From NCBI GenBank assembly GCA_039566865.1, contig CM076957.1, positions 4,907,896 through 4,971,895 of the forward strand: a DNA stretch of 64,000 nt, written 5' to 3'. The notes under the pieces were generated by a model. The model worked only from the letters and a program-made list of their open reading frames with translations, did no database searches and was not told the DNA's origin. Of this stretch, positions 11,459-23,434 are shown in pieces (the first letter of the stretch is position 1; every line of letters starts with the position of its first letter). Source of the stretch: Aurelia coerulea. Its lineage: Eukaryota; Cnidaria; Scyphozoa; Semaeostomeae; Ulmaridae. The translations under genes and the position numbers were made by a program.

Positions 11459-11999
11459 GAGGCAGAATAATTTTCTGAACAATAGTAGTGATAATTATGA
11501 AATGTGTATGCCGTTTTGTAGTGAGTCACTCTCAGCATAACCCCCCTTCTAAATATTTCATAAGCTAATAGACATCTCTTACAATCGCAGTAGCGGTGGT
11601 TTCGAGAAAACAGAATATCTGATTTGCCTATCTAAACATGAAGGCATCTTAAACATTGCATTTGAAAACCAAGCTAATCTATTCAATCGTCAAACGCAAA
11701 TAAATGTACATTTTAAAAGAAACATGTTTTAACACAAAACCACAATCTGAGGATAACCAACCAAGGGCAGACGTCGTATGCGTACTTTTATTAATTAAGC
11801 TTGTTTACTGAAATCCGCAATTTTACTAACACAACAGAGCTGATTTCTGTGAATGTTTTCAAGAGTACCTACTATCGACAATGGCAACTATTCTTGTCAC
11901 TCCTACACATAACTATGTATTTGCAACCACTTACAACTAACTACAAGATGAGTCAATCGGCGTTTACGTGGCTGATTTTAAAAGCCCATTGCTAGAATA
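11459..11999. other. 3' flank of the 10.3-kb gene
   Basis: Holds the presumed 3'UTR and AATAAA (11699-11704). A run of LINE-like AT-rich sequence probably begins after about 11780. No further coding region is recognised. Confidence 0.4.
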
Positions 12000-12112
12000 G
12001 TCATGATATTTTGCATCTAGTGGCATCGTCTTGTAGTGTAGTAAAGTATTTTGTAAGTAGTGTAACTAGTAAATTTGTATTGTAAATTTTTAATGGAATG
12101 TAGAAAAAAAAA
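12000..12112 (+). mobile_element. LINE 3'UTR fragment with A-tail
   Basis: The fragment has short TTGTAGTGTAGTAAAG and TTGTAAGTAGTGTAACTAG phrases and ends in nine or ten A residues. This layout resembles the 3'UTR of the long LINE ending at 19285 (TGTAGTGTTGTATAGTCTG … A-run). It stops a few bases from the stop codon of the candidate exon at 12119-12310 on the other strand. Confidence 0.45.
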
Positions 12113-12118
12113 CCTAGG

Positions 12119-12310
12119 CTAGAAGCGACTATACCTTGTTCCTATGGTTGCTACTCCAGTGTCGATACTGACGGTTGACGGTTGAGACTGCGAGAAGGCG
12201 GTTTGGAGCCATGCAATGAGGTTAGAAGTGACTTTTATATCATGTGAAAGTCGACTTTGGTACAGCAGAGGATCATGGCCGTTTATGGAACTTAAAGCTT
12301 CTCTCAAGAT
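12119..12310 (-). CDS. Possible terminal exon of the 24.6-35.1 kb minus-strand gene
   Basis: Read on the minus strand from 12310, an acceptor-like GCATCATTTAG precedes 63 codons and a TAG at 12121-12119. The peptide is soluble and balanced, with the segments NGHDPLLYQSRLSHD, AWLQTAFSQSQPSTV and a C-terminal TRYSRF, and looks coding rather than random. Its starting phase (0) matches the 3' phase of the exon at 24565-24636, so it could close that gene across a 12-kb intron or through exons I missed. An overlapping open frame (12273-12560) in another frame weakens the case. Confidence 0.35.
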   Translation of the reverse strand: MLREALSSINGHDPLLYQSRLSHDIKVTSNLIAWLQTAFSQSQPSTVSIDTGVATIGTRYSRF

Positions 12311-14696
12311 CTAAATGATGCAATTTCATCGCTTTAATATCTGAAAACTTGCATTGTCTGGTCAGAACTATAAGGTCTTTTGGCACCTCCAAAAACAACT
12401 TTCGAAGCAAGATTTTCAGTGGCACTGAACAGTATGACTGATTTTGAAGAAATAAATGTGGCCTTTTCCTATGAAAAGAACTACTCTTAGGGTACAAACG
12501 TATGGAAAAGATGGTCGAAAATATGGCGGCAAAGCAGAAGCGCCGGGAGGGGGGGGGCAAGGGGGGGCGGTCGCCCCCCCAATATTCTCCAGAACCACTT
12601 TTCTAATTCGTCTAATTCCGATGTAAAATTATTGGGGGGGGGGGGGGTAAGGCCAATGATCTTTGGCAATTATATTGTGAGTATCGGTTTGTACAATCTT
12701 GCTGTCTTATTGCATTTTCCAACGATCTGTAGGGCACTGACTCGGAATTTTTTTCTGGTCGCGAAGGCCCTAGACCCCCGTTCTATGTGCCCTCCAAACT
12801 TGCACATCTCAACAACATAGCTTGTGAAAGATCTAAGTCAAGATCTTTTGCACAAACCAAATGAGGAGAAAGTAGTTTTGTATAGGATGGGTAGTAGGGT
12901 AAAATTTTTTCGGAGAAATGATGGAAAGTGACTGGGAGAGTCGTTCTAAGCCAATGTATAGGTTGGATTTTTGAAAAATTTCCGAGACAACCTATTACAG
13001 AATTGTCAAGATTTCAAGATTGAGGCCAGGCAAATTGGATTGTTAGAACCGTTCTGGGACAAATTATGGTGTGTTTGCGCAAAAATTTTCCTGTGGTGGT
13101 AATTTATAAAAGTACTGTTACCTAATTATGAAAGTTTTCAATTGGGCACTGGTAAAGATGGGATGCATTCTAAACCAAGAATATCATCTTTTTACAAAAA
13201 TAGTTTCCTGGGGATGCTAATTTGAACAACTGTTACGAAATGATCAACAATTCTATTTCACCACCAGCTAACATGTGTGTGGAAGTGTTCTAAGCCAAAG
13301 TAAAGGGCGTGTCCCCGAAAATTTTCCTGGGGGCTTTGCCCCCAGACCCCCTCATCCAGTGGCGGATTTGACGTGAGTTCCATGAGTTCGAGAACTTAGT
13401 AAATATTTCATAGATAAATTTGTCTCTGAGAATAGAATTACGATAATTATGAAAATGAGATCCGCGATGAAAATAACAAACGATTTCAAAATCTGTTCAA
13501 TTGCGCTTATATAAGGGGCTACAAACTAGGCCCCTTATATGTGTCAATAAGGCAAAATGTGGCTGGCTGAAGGAGAAACATTTGACGTAAACTTAGGCCT
13601 TATGATCATATGAAGGTCCGAAACTGGTTTGGTGGGATGCTTTTCATTTCAAAATTTATCAGTTATTAATTAGTTAAGAAAAATTTGATAGCTTTAAAGG
13701 CAATCTAAAGGTCATGGCTGCAAAAATTTCCTCGTGGGAGTACCCCCGCACCCCCCTAGCTTCGCTCACCTTCGATCTCATCATGGGAACTCATTAAAAA
13801 ATCGGTTCTAGATCCGCCCCTGATTGTATACTGAACTTTGAAGCTTCTGCTGGTCCCCATGCCCTCTTTTTCACCAACCATATACTTCAGATTTCTGAAT
13901 CTGAGAGAACTTGACAGCCCTTCGATAATTCCATTACAGGGTGACGCATTAGATTGGTTGCGGAAATTTTTGGAAATCCGAAGTTCGTCGTTCGGTCGCC
14001 GGTAGGACGTCATTTTCTAATTGTGGTACCCTACTTGTGATATTTTAACAGATTCATTTATCTTTATGTCAACCTATAAAAGGGGTGTTGGCTGCATTTA
14101 CAGCCAAAGTAGAGGGCGTGGTCCAAGAAAATTTTTCTGGGGCTCCGCCCCAGACCCCACTGTGTTTCGCCCCCCCCAATAAAAAATCCTGGCGGCGCCA
14201 CTGCGGCAAAGATGTCCTCTTGCTGATAAGCCTCGTTACAAAGAGGAGACTTTCTCTTCAACTAAGAGCTCGATCTAAACATCTTTGGCGGGAAAACATT
14301 CGCCGTCTTCCCATCTGTATGTTAAAATCGAAGGAGAAAGTTTTACGTAACATTTCTTTAATGCCAAGACGAAAACATCGAATTAATGTTGTTATTTTGA
14401 GTTGCACAAAATGGAAAAGATGCGAACTTGAAAAATTGTCAACACAGCAGCTTGCTTGAATGAAAAGATGGTTGAATGGCTTTCATCGTTATCCGCTATC
14501 TCTGACTATGGGAGAATGCGCGCTAATATGAGATACTTGCTTCCAAAGTTCTCGTTCTTTGACAAGAGCATTCAGGGAAGTTGTATTAAGGTCTGTCCAT
14601 GCTTTGATGTTGCCTCTCAATCTTTTATGCTGTCTTCCTCTATCTCTCTTTCCATTGGTCATCCCTTCTAAATAGATCTTGCTGACAACACGATCA
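12311..14696. other. Repeat-rich stretch without a recognised gene
   Basis: Contains G/C runs near 12548-12580 and 12633-12648 and two hairpins of the GGGGCTNNGCCCC type (13327-13344 and 14137-14153). Each hairpin sits in a phrase like 'AGAAAATTTTYCTGGGG…AGACCCC' that recurs near 39421-39475 and 40290-40320. Open frames here (to 124 codons, 14085-14459) run through these repeats and are not supported. Confidence 0.5.
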
Positions 14697-15706
14697 TTTG
14701 TTTAGTGCGACCAAGCATAGGAATCATTCGTCGTACATAGCCGATTGCTCGTGGCCCATGGTCGAAACCGCCAAAGCCTCATTTTCACGAACCAATAAGA
14801 TGGCTAAAAAGCGAAGGAGACAAAAGAAACCCGTGAAGATTTTCCTAAATTTTACCTACCTTCATAAAACGCAACCAGGACAAAAAACTGCTTGAGATTT
14901 CCCGAATTTTTTTACAGCAATCTACTCTCCAGATGTTTGGGAGTAAAAGTTTGGATGCCGGTTAAAATATCTTCAGGATTGGTGGAGTTATTGCCTCTCC
15001 AATAGACAAAATCGGCGAAGGCTTGTCGAGACCTGTTTACGCTACTTCAAGTCAGGTGATAAAGCCTTTTGATAAAACCTCTTTTGAATTTTATAAGTTA
15101 TTTCGCAACGAGCAAACTTTTGCCATGAATGTAAAAAGTAGTACAATACAGAAACTTCCCTAGAGTATTGCCACATGACTTGAAATGCGCGAACAAGCCT
15201 TTGTAGACTTTTTCAATTCACATAGAAACCGTAGGGGCATTGAATCTTCAATAAAAGAAAATTTAGCGAAAGACAATAGCAAGAATAATTGAAAACACAG
15301 ATTGTGGCGTTTTCGGGTCGTTCTTACAACAATCATTATTGTTATTACTATTGTCTCCCGGCCAGAATCTCTATTGTTCAAGGTTCAGTGCCTTGTTGGT
15401 TTGTTTGTGGCCATAACTCCACCAATCCTGAAGATATTTTAACCGGCATCCAAACTTTTACTCCCAAACATCTGGAGAGTAGATTGCTTTAAAAAAATTC
15501 GGGAAATCTCAAGCAGTTTTTTGTCCTGGTTGCGTTTTATGAAAGTAGGTAAAATTTAGGAAAATCTTCACGGGTTTCTTTTGTCTTCATCGCTTTTTAG
15601 CCGTCTGATTGGTCCGTGAAAATGAGGCTTTGGCGGTTTCGACGATGGGCCAGGAGCAATCGGCTATGTACGACGAATGATTCCTATGCTGTGCGGCCAA
15701 ACAGTT
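14697..15706. mobile_element. 1.0-kb foldback with ~310-bp arms
   Basis: Left-arm landmarks AGCATAGGAATCATTCGTCG, GGACAAAAAACTGCTTGAGA and CTCCAGATGTTTGGGAGTAA reappear inverted and in reverse order in the right arm (15400-15706). The ~400-bp loop (about 15000-15405) has no coding signal. Arms are roughly 95% alike by eye, suggesting a fairly recent structure. No target duplication was identified. Confidence 0.8.
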
Positions 15707-16746
15707 TGGCTAAGCAGTAGCAATACAAGTGGCTTTGTTTAACGCTATTTTGTTGGACATTTAGTTTTGAATCAAACGTTGGATAACACTGTCTGTTTCA
15801 TCAAATACTGCAGAATAAGCTCAAGCTTCTCTCTAGCTTTTACCCATGCATGATACCGGCAATTGTCATTGTTTTAAAGAAGTAAAGTTATGAGTCGCAG
15901 TTTGAGCCAGCCACTGGGAAAATTCAATTCAATAAAGTTTGGAGCGAAGACAACGAATTAGGGCATAAGTCTGACAAAAGCCAAGCGCACGATCCATTAA
16001 ATGATGCTACGAACGATTATTTACATTTTCGAGTGCACCAAACACAGTACGAGGAGGTAGCTGCCCCCCTGAAACTTCTCATAATACGACATGAAAAAGT
16101 GGAAATTATTGAGATAATGGGTTATTTTTCAGGAGGATCGCTGCCCTGAAAATTTTGAGCCGTGCACTGCTATGGAGCGCACTTTGGATATGTTGTGCAT
16201 TTAATAGCAATCCGTCGAGATAAAAACCTGGGCTAGGAAATGGTTTGAATATAATCAGAGTCACAAATAATGGCGCCTCCGATTCTTATCGAAACAGTTA
16301 ACTGATGGTTTGCAATGGAAATCCTTTCGCAAAAACAGTTAGGGAAGGCTTTTCCTTAATCTAATTCTAAAATTCCCAGCGAAGACAAATAAGACCACAC
16401 CAAAATAACAGGTTGTATAGCGTCAGTGGCGCTGTTGACCTGCCAGGTGCGCCGAAGGAATGTTCTGGCGTTTGAAAAATCGTAGCACTTAGACTACTGG
16501 ATGGATTTGAATGAATCGAATTTTGGTTCACAGCAAAAGGTTTGGTCATTTTTATGAATTTTTTTTTGCTTTTATCAGCACTGAAAATGTAGGCAAATTA
16601 AACATTTCCAAAATCCCTTGTTTGTGAAATGCCCCAAAAAGGGCCCAAAAACTTGATCGAATTGTAAAGAAACTTCTCACATCGAAGAATATAAAAGGAC
16701 AGTTGTTCACGGGTTTTAGACGTCATCTGCACATTAAATTATTGCT
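15707..16746. other. No gene recognised
   Basis: Around 16430-16475 there is a decayed TIR end (CCAGGTGCGCCGAAGG…GGCGTTTGAAA) related to the CCGGGTGCGCC elements. The minus-strand 60-codon frame over it (16367-16549) is therefore rejected as a gene. The rest is undistinguished. Confidence 0.45.
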
Positions 16747-18726
16747 ATGGGATCGAGAATCTTTGGGATCGACAACCTTTGTGACATCTCAGAGGAAAAG
16801 ATACTGAAAATCATAAGATCACTTAATCCTAACAAAGCACATGGCTGGGATGGTATTTCTATAAGAATGATAAAACTAAGCGATGCTTCATTAGTTACTC
16901 CTCTTAAAATAATATTCACGAACTGTTTGAAACATGGTGTATTTCCTGAAATATGGAAATGTGCAAATGTAGTCCCGGTTCATAAGAAAAACGAAAAAAA
17001 TTTAAAGAGTAACTACCGTCCTATTTCTCTCCTACCAATTTTTGGGAAGATGCTTGAAAAGCTTGTGTACGATTCTTTATACACACATCTTGTTTCGTGT
17101 GATTTACTTAACCCCAATCAGTCAGGCTTTCGTCCCGGTGACTCTACAGTCAACCAATTGATTTCCATAACGCATACAATTTTTGAGGCATTTGACTGAA
17201 ATCCCCCACTCGATATTCGTTCTGTGTACCTCGACATTTCGAAAGCATTTGACAGAGTATGGCACGATGGTCTTATTCATAAACTGAAACGATGTGGTGT
17301 CTCTGGACAACTTCTCTCTCTTATCCAAAGTTTCCTTAAGGATCGAAAACAGCGAACTGTTCTGAATGGGCAGTGTTCTAATTGGGGGGATATTTTAGCA
17401 GGAGTGCCCCAGGGTTCTATCTTAGGACCATTATTCTTTCTTGTGTATATAAATGATCTCACTGCAGATTTAAAATGTCATGTTAAACTTTTTGCCGATG
17501 ATACGTCCTTGTTTACGGTTGCCCGAGAAGCTAACGAAGCTGCACAACACATGAACCATGACCTACAACTGATAAGCCAGTGGGCCCATGATTGGAGGAT
17601 GTCTTTCAATCCCGATCCGCAAAAGCAAGCTGTTGAAGTACTATTTTCAAGGAAAAGAAATGAAATAGATCATCCAGTGATCCTCTTCAACAACATACCC
17701 GTAAAAAAAGTAGATGAACATAAACACCTAGGTATTATCTTGGACTCAAAACTTTCTTTCTCAGCTCATATTAAAGCTGCTATCTCTAAAACGAGAAAGG
17801 GCATTGGTTTGCTAAAGTATCTCTCCAAATATTTACCCAGGAATACCCTAAATGAATTGTATAAACTTTATGTACGACCCCACCTGGACTACGGGGATGT
17901 TATTTATCATATTCCAGCTAAAGTATGTGAATTCAGTCAAAACATCATTTTACCAAATTTAATGGAAAAATTAGAATCTGTCCAATATTCTGCTGCACTT
18001 GCTGTAACAGGAACATGGAGAGGATCATCACGAGAAAAACTGTATGCAGAGCTTGGCTGGGAGTCACTAAGTTCCCGTAGATGGAGTAGACGCCTTACTT
18101 TATTCTATAAGATCATAAATAACCTCACTCCATTGTATACAAAGGAGCCAATCCCACTTCTTCAACAGCCAAACTACTCTCTTCGCAACCAGGATGTTAT
18201 TGGGCGAATAAGGGCAAGAACAGAAAAATTTCTATCAAGTTTCTATCCCAATTGCATCTCTGAATGGAATAAACTTGATCCAGCAATCAGACTTGCACCT
18301 TCTGTCGCTGTCTTTAAAACAAAGCTTCTGTCAATGATTCGTCCCCGTGCAAAGTCTGTTTTCGGTATTCATGACCCAATAGGCTTAGGTTATCTTTTAC
18401 AAATCAGGGTCGGTCTAAGCAAATTGAATTTTCACAAATTCAATCACAATTTTAGGGATACAGTGAATCCAATGTGCCCAACGAATGATGGCATTGAGGA
18501 TACGGAGCACTTTTTGTTGCTTTGCCCTTCATTTGATATTCAACGGCAAGATCTTCTCGCTGGAGTTTCAGAATTGTTGCGACCATTTGTCCAAATCGAC
18601 GCCCTTCCAAACAATGTTCTGGTTCAATACTTATTGTATGGTAATAAAGAATTTTCTGACGAAGTGAATAAAAATATACTCGAACAGACTCTAAGTTTCA
18701 TCCACAAAACAGGTCGGCTTGGATAA
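16747..18726 (+). pseudogene. LINE reverse transcriptase, one in-frame stop
   Basis: The frame from 16747 is continuous with that from 17224 except for a TGA at 17197-17199, giving 660 codons with one interruption. The N-terminal RT fingers (NPNKAHGWDGIS, NYRPISLLP, NPNQSGFRPGDST) precede the stop. After it come motif A (YLDISKAFDRVWHDGL), GVPQGSILGPLFF, the catalytic FADD (within KLFADDTSLF), the KHLGIILD thumb motif, and a C-terminal C-x(12)-H-x(4)-C zinc-knuckle-like segment. The polymerase aspartates are intact. A single base change could account for the break; no frameshift is seen. The gene would copy the LINE RNA at the nicked target. It has no endonuclease and, with the stop, is unlikely to be active. 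Confidence 0.9.
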
Positions 18727-19285
18727 CTTCAAACAATCGTTTTTACGCCACACAACCACTATGTACACTTTTCTCCGTATATTTTGTAAGTCTGTTTCAC
18801 ATTTTATCTTAGGCACATCAAGGGTGAATGAAAATTCATCCACACAAAAGTGACAGTATTTCGGACCATTGAAATTGCGAATCAGAAACCCAGAGCTGAC
18901 AGCATATGCGCAATTTGTTGAGCGTTGGGGACTCTGCAGGGGGATCAGTAGCGGTAGCAACTGCTGTCGTTGTTGTTCTCTCGTCCGGGGTTCCTATTGC
19001 TCAGCATCATACTACTATGCTGGCCTGACATCCAATGTGAAACGGATTCTGGTATTTATCAGTAATTTATCGTATTTGTAGCTTTTTGCAGTTGTTTATT
19101 TAGTTACTATTTTTTGCATGTCTTTATGTTAATGTCCACCTGGTAGTCATTATCTTTTGCTCCTTGTGGTCACGCCCCTGTAGTGTTGTATAGTCTGTAA
19201 AGTAATTAGAAAGTATGGTAGGATGTAGATGTAGCATGTATTGTAACATTTTAAATGATTATAAAAAAAAAAAAAAAAAAAAAAA
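16747..19285 (+). mobile_element. 5'-truncated LINE (CR1/jockey-like), 2.5 kb, with A-tail
   Basis: The element contains the reverse transcriptase frame (16747-18726) and a 3'UTR with a GT-rich stretch near 18960-19260. It ends in a run of 23 A at 19263-19285. The endonuclease domain that should precede the RT is absent, so the copy is truncated at or just before 16747. Shorter 3'UTR copies recognisable by 'GGTAGTC…CTTTTGCTCC' lie inverted at 23638-23937 and 44026-44260, so the family has been active repeatedly in this neighbourhood. Confidence 0.85.
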
Positions 19286-20404
19286 TCTTTGGTATTTGTT
19301 TAAAAATTCATTTCCTATAACTCTTAAGAGAGATTCCATTAAATTGCATCATGTTCTGAGTGAGAGGTGCATTACGATTTGAGCAAGAGTTTTATGCCAT
19401 TTTCGGCCATTTTGCAACAAACCATTTCTTGTAAAAACGAATTAACCTATGTTTTCCTTGCTCGCAAAAATGCAGAAAAATCAAAAAAATCTGTCGGTCT
19501 TTCTGCTTACAAGAAAATTTGATTCATTGAGATCCATCCCATATCTTACTTATCATACTTAAATTTCCTGCAAGAACAGAAGAATTAGAACGTCCAGGTT
19601 TTATCGAAAAAAGTCAAGTTTCAAAGTTTCCAAATGATTTTTAAAATCCTCATGTCCATAGTGTTTGTCAAATATTGGATCTGAAATAAAGTTGAACCCA
19701 AAAGCAGAAAACATTATGATTGGGCTCAGTTGATTTCTTTACTGATCTCATATTTGTTGTCATACACTGCAAATATAACTGGTAAATAAGAGACAATTCA
19801 GACAAAATAATTTTGCTTCAATTCATATATTACTCTTTTCATTTTTTAAAACAAAATGAGCATCAGACCATGAATGAACAGGATAGATTTTGAAAAATTT
19901 CCTGCACGACATTATGCATCGAAAATTATCGTATGGTTCGGGTGGGTTTTCATGTCTTGTGCATGCCATCTGTTGGCTCATTTCCTCATGATATCGAAAA
20001 AAAAATACTTGACAATGACCCAAACTCATATCAATGCCACAGACCTCACCACAAAATTCCATAGCACAACAATATCTTATTATATTTACATTGAATTGCA
20101 TCGCATCATACAAAATAGGTGGAAGCAAAAACATAAAATGATAAAGAAGTATCTGGTTATTGACAATCATCAACAAAGGCATATTTAGGCATATTTGGAT
20201 TAAATGCTACCCAAGTATTATGACCTGTCCTTCAATCCCGTGCCATTTTGAGTTGACCTCATTTATCTTAATCATGCATCAGGTTTCGTAGCAATATGTA
20301 TCTATAGATTTGAATTGCAATGGTTTAATTAGTCACACTCTCATGACAAGTTTGAAAGGTCTCAGTGTGGCAATAAGTTAAACGATTTTCGTTTCTTGCA
20401 TCTG
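19286..20404. other. No gene recognised
   Basis: Both strands are open for over 100 codons at about 19823-20188, which in such AT-rich DNA argues for chance. A perfect-looking 18-nt microexon on the minus strand near 19545-19562 (TTCTTGCAG before, GTAAGAT after) exists, but I could not join it in phase to any gene. Confidence 0.4.
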
Positions 20405-22540
20405 TCATTGATTACAAAGTCCAACTTTGTAATCTAAGAGGGGGCTCCAGGTCAGTCAGAAAGGAAGTCAGTAAGAAAGAAAGAAAAACATAAGATCCTT
20501 TTGGATGATTACAAAGTACGACCTGAGCTAAGCAAGCATAAGAAAGCTGAATATTGATTTCTCCATATGCCCAAATGATCATTGATGCTGCTACAGTCAG
20601 AGAGATGAGTGTTGCTGCTAAAGTTGCCTTCAATAGAAAATCAAGCGCCTTGTATAAGGACAAGAATCGTTTGAAAGCAATATTTTGATCTTTATGTCAA
20701 ACGAGGATGATACGCAAAAAATCAAAAGTCATTACCCCCAGTTTGCTTAGTTCGTACATGAAACTATTGGTGCATCTGTCTCAAATTTGATGCCATGTGA
20801 GATTTACGGTAACGCAAAATTGCTTATGCGGAACCCTGCAGAATGTTTCTATTCGCGGGCTTCTAATTTGAGGCAAGCAGTCACGAAGATAACCTCTGTG
20901 CAGAATCATATGCATGGAGATCTTTTGGTTCAGTGTGACCACGTGCCTTCCCCCAATCAATGCGCCATTTTTTGCTGTAATTCTGCACCTTTCCTCTCAA
21001 CTTCACCTGCGACGTTTGCATCTGTAGCTGTGTAGGAGGAGGGTCCTTCTACCTTCGGTGATGCTGCGAATGCTAGCCTCTGTGCAGGCCGCCGGTTACA
21101 TCATCCTCTAAACTTGACTTATTTGCATAATGAATACTATCAATAAGTGGCTAATGATGCGTTCGTTCTAGAAAACGATTGTTTCAACATAATTAAGCTG
21201 CTAATGAAGTCAAGAACGTGCCAATTCTGGGTAAATTTGTTGTTGTGCCCGGGTAGTAAACATCGTGGTGATTTATCCATCTTATGGTGTCAAATCTGTC
21301 TAACATGAAATAAGCCGACGTCAAATGTTGCTATAGGATCGCGGGAAACTTCTGTCTTGTATGCGCTTTCTGTGCGCTTTCTTTATTTCAGTGCCAATTA
21401 GCAGAGATAAAACGTTAATCAATTACTTTAACGAGCGTGACGGACTTTCTTTCTTTCTTACTGACCTGAAGCCCCCTCTTAGATTACAAAGTACTTTGTA
21501 ATCAAAAAGAAAGAAAGTCCGTCACTCTCGTTAAAGCAATTGATTTAGCGTTTTATCTCTGCTAATTGGCACTGGAATAAAGAAAGCGCACAGAAAGCGC
21601 ATACAAGACAGAAGTTTCCCGCGATCCTATAGCAAAATTTGACGTCGGCTTATTTCATGTTAGACAGATTTGACACCATAAGATGGATAAATCACCATGA
21701 TGTTTACCCTAGCACAACAACAAATTTACCCAGAATTGGCACGTTCTTGACTTCATTAGCAGCTTAATTATGTTAAAACAATCGTTTTCTAGAACGAACG
21801 CATCATTAGCCACTTATTGATAGTATTCATTATGCAAATAAGACAAGTAAAGTCAAATAAGGATGATGTAACCGGTGGCCTGCACGGAGGCTAGCATTCG
21901 CAGCATCACCAAAGGTAGAAGGACCCTCCTCCTACACAGCTACGGATGCAAACGTTGCAGGTGAAGTTGAGAGGAAAGGTGCAGGATCCCGGCAAACAAT
22001 GGCCCCATTAACTGGGGGAAGGCACGTGATCACACTGAACCAAAACATCTTCATGCAAATGATTCTGCACAGAGGTTATTTTCGTGATTACTTGTCTCAA
22101 ACTAGATACCCGCAAATAGAAACGTTCTGCAGGGTTCTGCATAAACATAAGCAATTTTGTATTATCGGAAATCTAACATGACATCTAATTTGAGACATAC
22201 AAGGCGCTTAACTTTGTATGGAAGTCGACTATAAGGCCAATTTCCAGTCAGTAGATTTTTCCGAGCGGGCGGAATTTTAGACAATAAAAGGTCGCTCAGC
22301 CGTAACTTTCTATTCAATTCCAGAGCAACATTTTCTCTTGCATACAATAGAAATTTCGCCCGCTCGGAAAATTCCACCGACTGGAAATCAGCCTTTAGGA
22401 GCAACACTCACTGTAGCTAAAAACAACATCAACGATCATTTGGGGTTATGAAGAAATCAATTTTCAGATTTTCTTCTACTTTAGCTCAGGACGGACTTTG
22501 TAATCATCCAAAAGGATCTTATGTTTTTATAGTCTGTCTC
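20405..22540. repeat. ~2.1-kb imperfect palindrome (two ~1-kb arms)
   Basis: The arms meet at about 21490 (AGATTACAAAGT|ACTTTGTAATC). Landmarks in the left arm (AAGATCCTTTTGGATGATTA at about 20493, GAACCCTGCAGAATG, CCTCCTACAC partner sequence, CTAGAAAACGATTG, CGCTTTCTGTGCGC) recur inverted in mirrored order out to about 22525. The left outer end (20405-20480) repeats the centre sequence, so each arm is itself bordered by the same AGATTACAAAG…GACCTG/CAGGTC block. The arms differ by insertions: the right arm holds a MITE (22233-22395), and the left arm has about 115 extra bases near 20655-20770. No long open frame is present. Confidence 0.85.
22233..22395. mobile_element. MITE inside the palindrome's right arm, 163 bp
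   Basis: Ends AAGGCCAATTTCCAGTC… and …GACTGGAAATCAGCCTT are inverted; inside them CCGAGCGGGCGGAATT pairs with ATTTCGCCCGCTCGG. The left arm of the surrounding palindrome lacks it, so it inserted after the palindrome formed. Confidence 0.75.
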
Positions 22541-22983
22541 AAATTAGATGTCATCTGCAAATGCACGCGAACAACAACAATAACGGTGTCTTGCAAAGGA
22601 ATTTTGCGTTGTCGCAAATGCCAGGTCACATCTATTTTGAGGAGGACTTTAATATCATTTCCATATGTATTATGAATATCTTCTCGATGGCTAACTGAGC
22701 ATTGCAAATGACTGAAATGCGTTCAGGAATCTGTCAGTCCCTTAAAGCTACGCGGGATCATTCCTATTCTGGTCAAGAAATGAATACTTGCGCCTGTGCT
22801 GAGTAAATTAAATCTTGTCAAACTAAGGGCTCCCACTCATTAGGCTTATAATGTGACTAAAATCTCCTTAAAGTAATGTAGAGGTTCATTTGTGATTAAA
22901 AAGTAAATATTACCATACATTACCGTTTACATGTGGCGATTTTTGAACACAATTGTCCAAAGCACATGGCAATCGATTACACA

Positions 22984-23075
22984 TAGCCTGCGTGCAGACT
23001 CAACTATCCTAGAGTTGAACTATCCTAAAATCCTAAAGTCTACACTTTAGGACAGTTGAGTCTGCACGCAGGCTA
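22984..23075. mobile_element. 92-bp hairpin MITE, TAGCCTGCGTGCAG family
   Basis: Starts TAGCCTGCGTGCAGACTCAA and ends TTGAGTCTGCACGCAGGCTA. The direct repeat ATTACACA flanks it (8 bp, 22976-22983 and 23076-23083). Related elements are at 49887-50225 and 62481-62586. Confidence 0.85.
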
Positions 23076-23434
23076 ATTACACATGGCAAACTGCATCATC
23101 TCCTCAGAAAATCTAAGCTCTAAGATCTAAGCTTCTCTAAAGTTTTTCCAGAAGCAAGATGAATGCAAAACCTTCCTGACCATAAAGCGAATGAATTCAT
23201 ATTATCACAACTTATCATTCTCCTGCCAATTTTTGTTGAGAGACCAAAAGAGGGTAGTTCTGAAAGATTTTAGTTTTGCCCTCAAAAAAAGTGTTTCTTT
23301 TACATTCTAGCAAATTCATTTCCTTTGCATCTTTTGGATTTGATCTGAAAAACATCTCAAAATCATAACTCAAACTGATGAGCAACGCGGGAAGTGGTTT
23401 GGTAAGACAAGCGAGCAAAGCACAAACACCGTGT

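Noticed and set aside
14085..14459. 124-codon plus frame, basic in its second half
   Set aside because: The first third is the GG-hairpin repeat. The rest has no splice support or motif.
16367..16549. 60-codon minus frame that looks like a first coding exon
   Set aside because: It spans a decayed CCGGGTGCGCC-type transposon end (about 16430-16475). The similar reading NQTPELFFGTPG at 42 kb comes from another such end.
19545..19562. 18-nt microexon with excellent splice sites on the minus strand
   Set aside because: In the phase required by the minus-strand gene it contains a stop codon, and no other gene is known to use it.
19823..20188. Open frames of 119 (minus) and 104 (plus) codons at the same place
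   Set aside because: Both strands are open over the same AT-rich sequence, neither has a motif or splice context, and no neighbour exon joins in phase.
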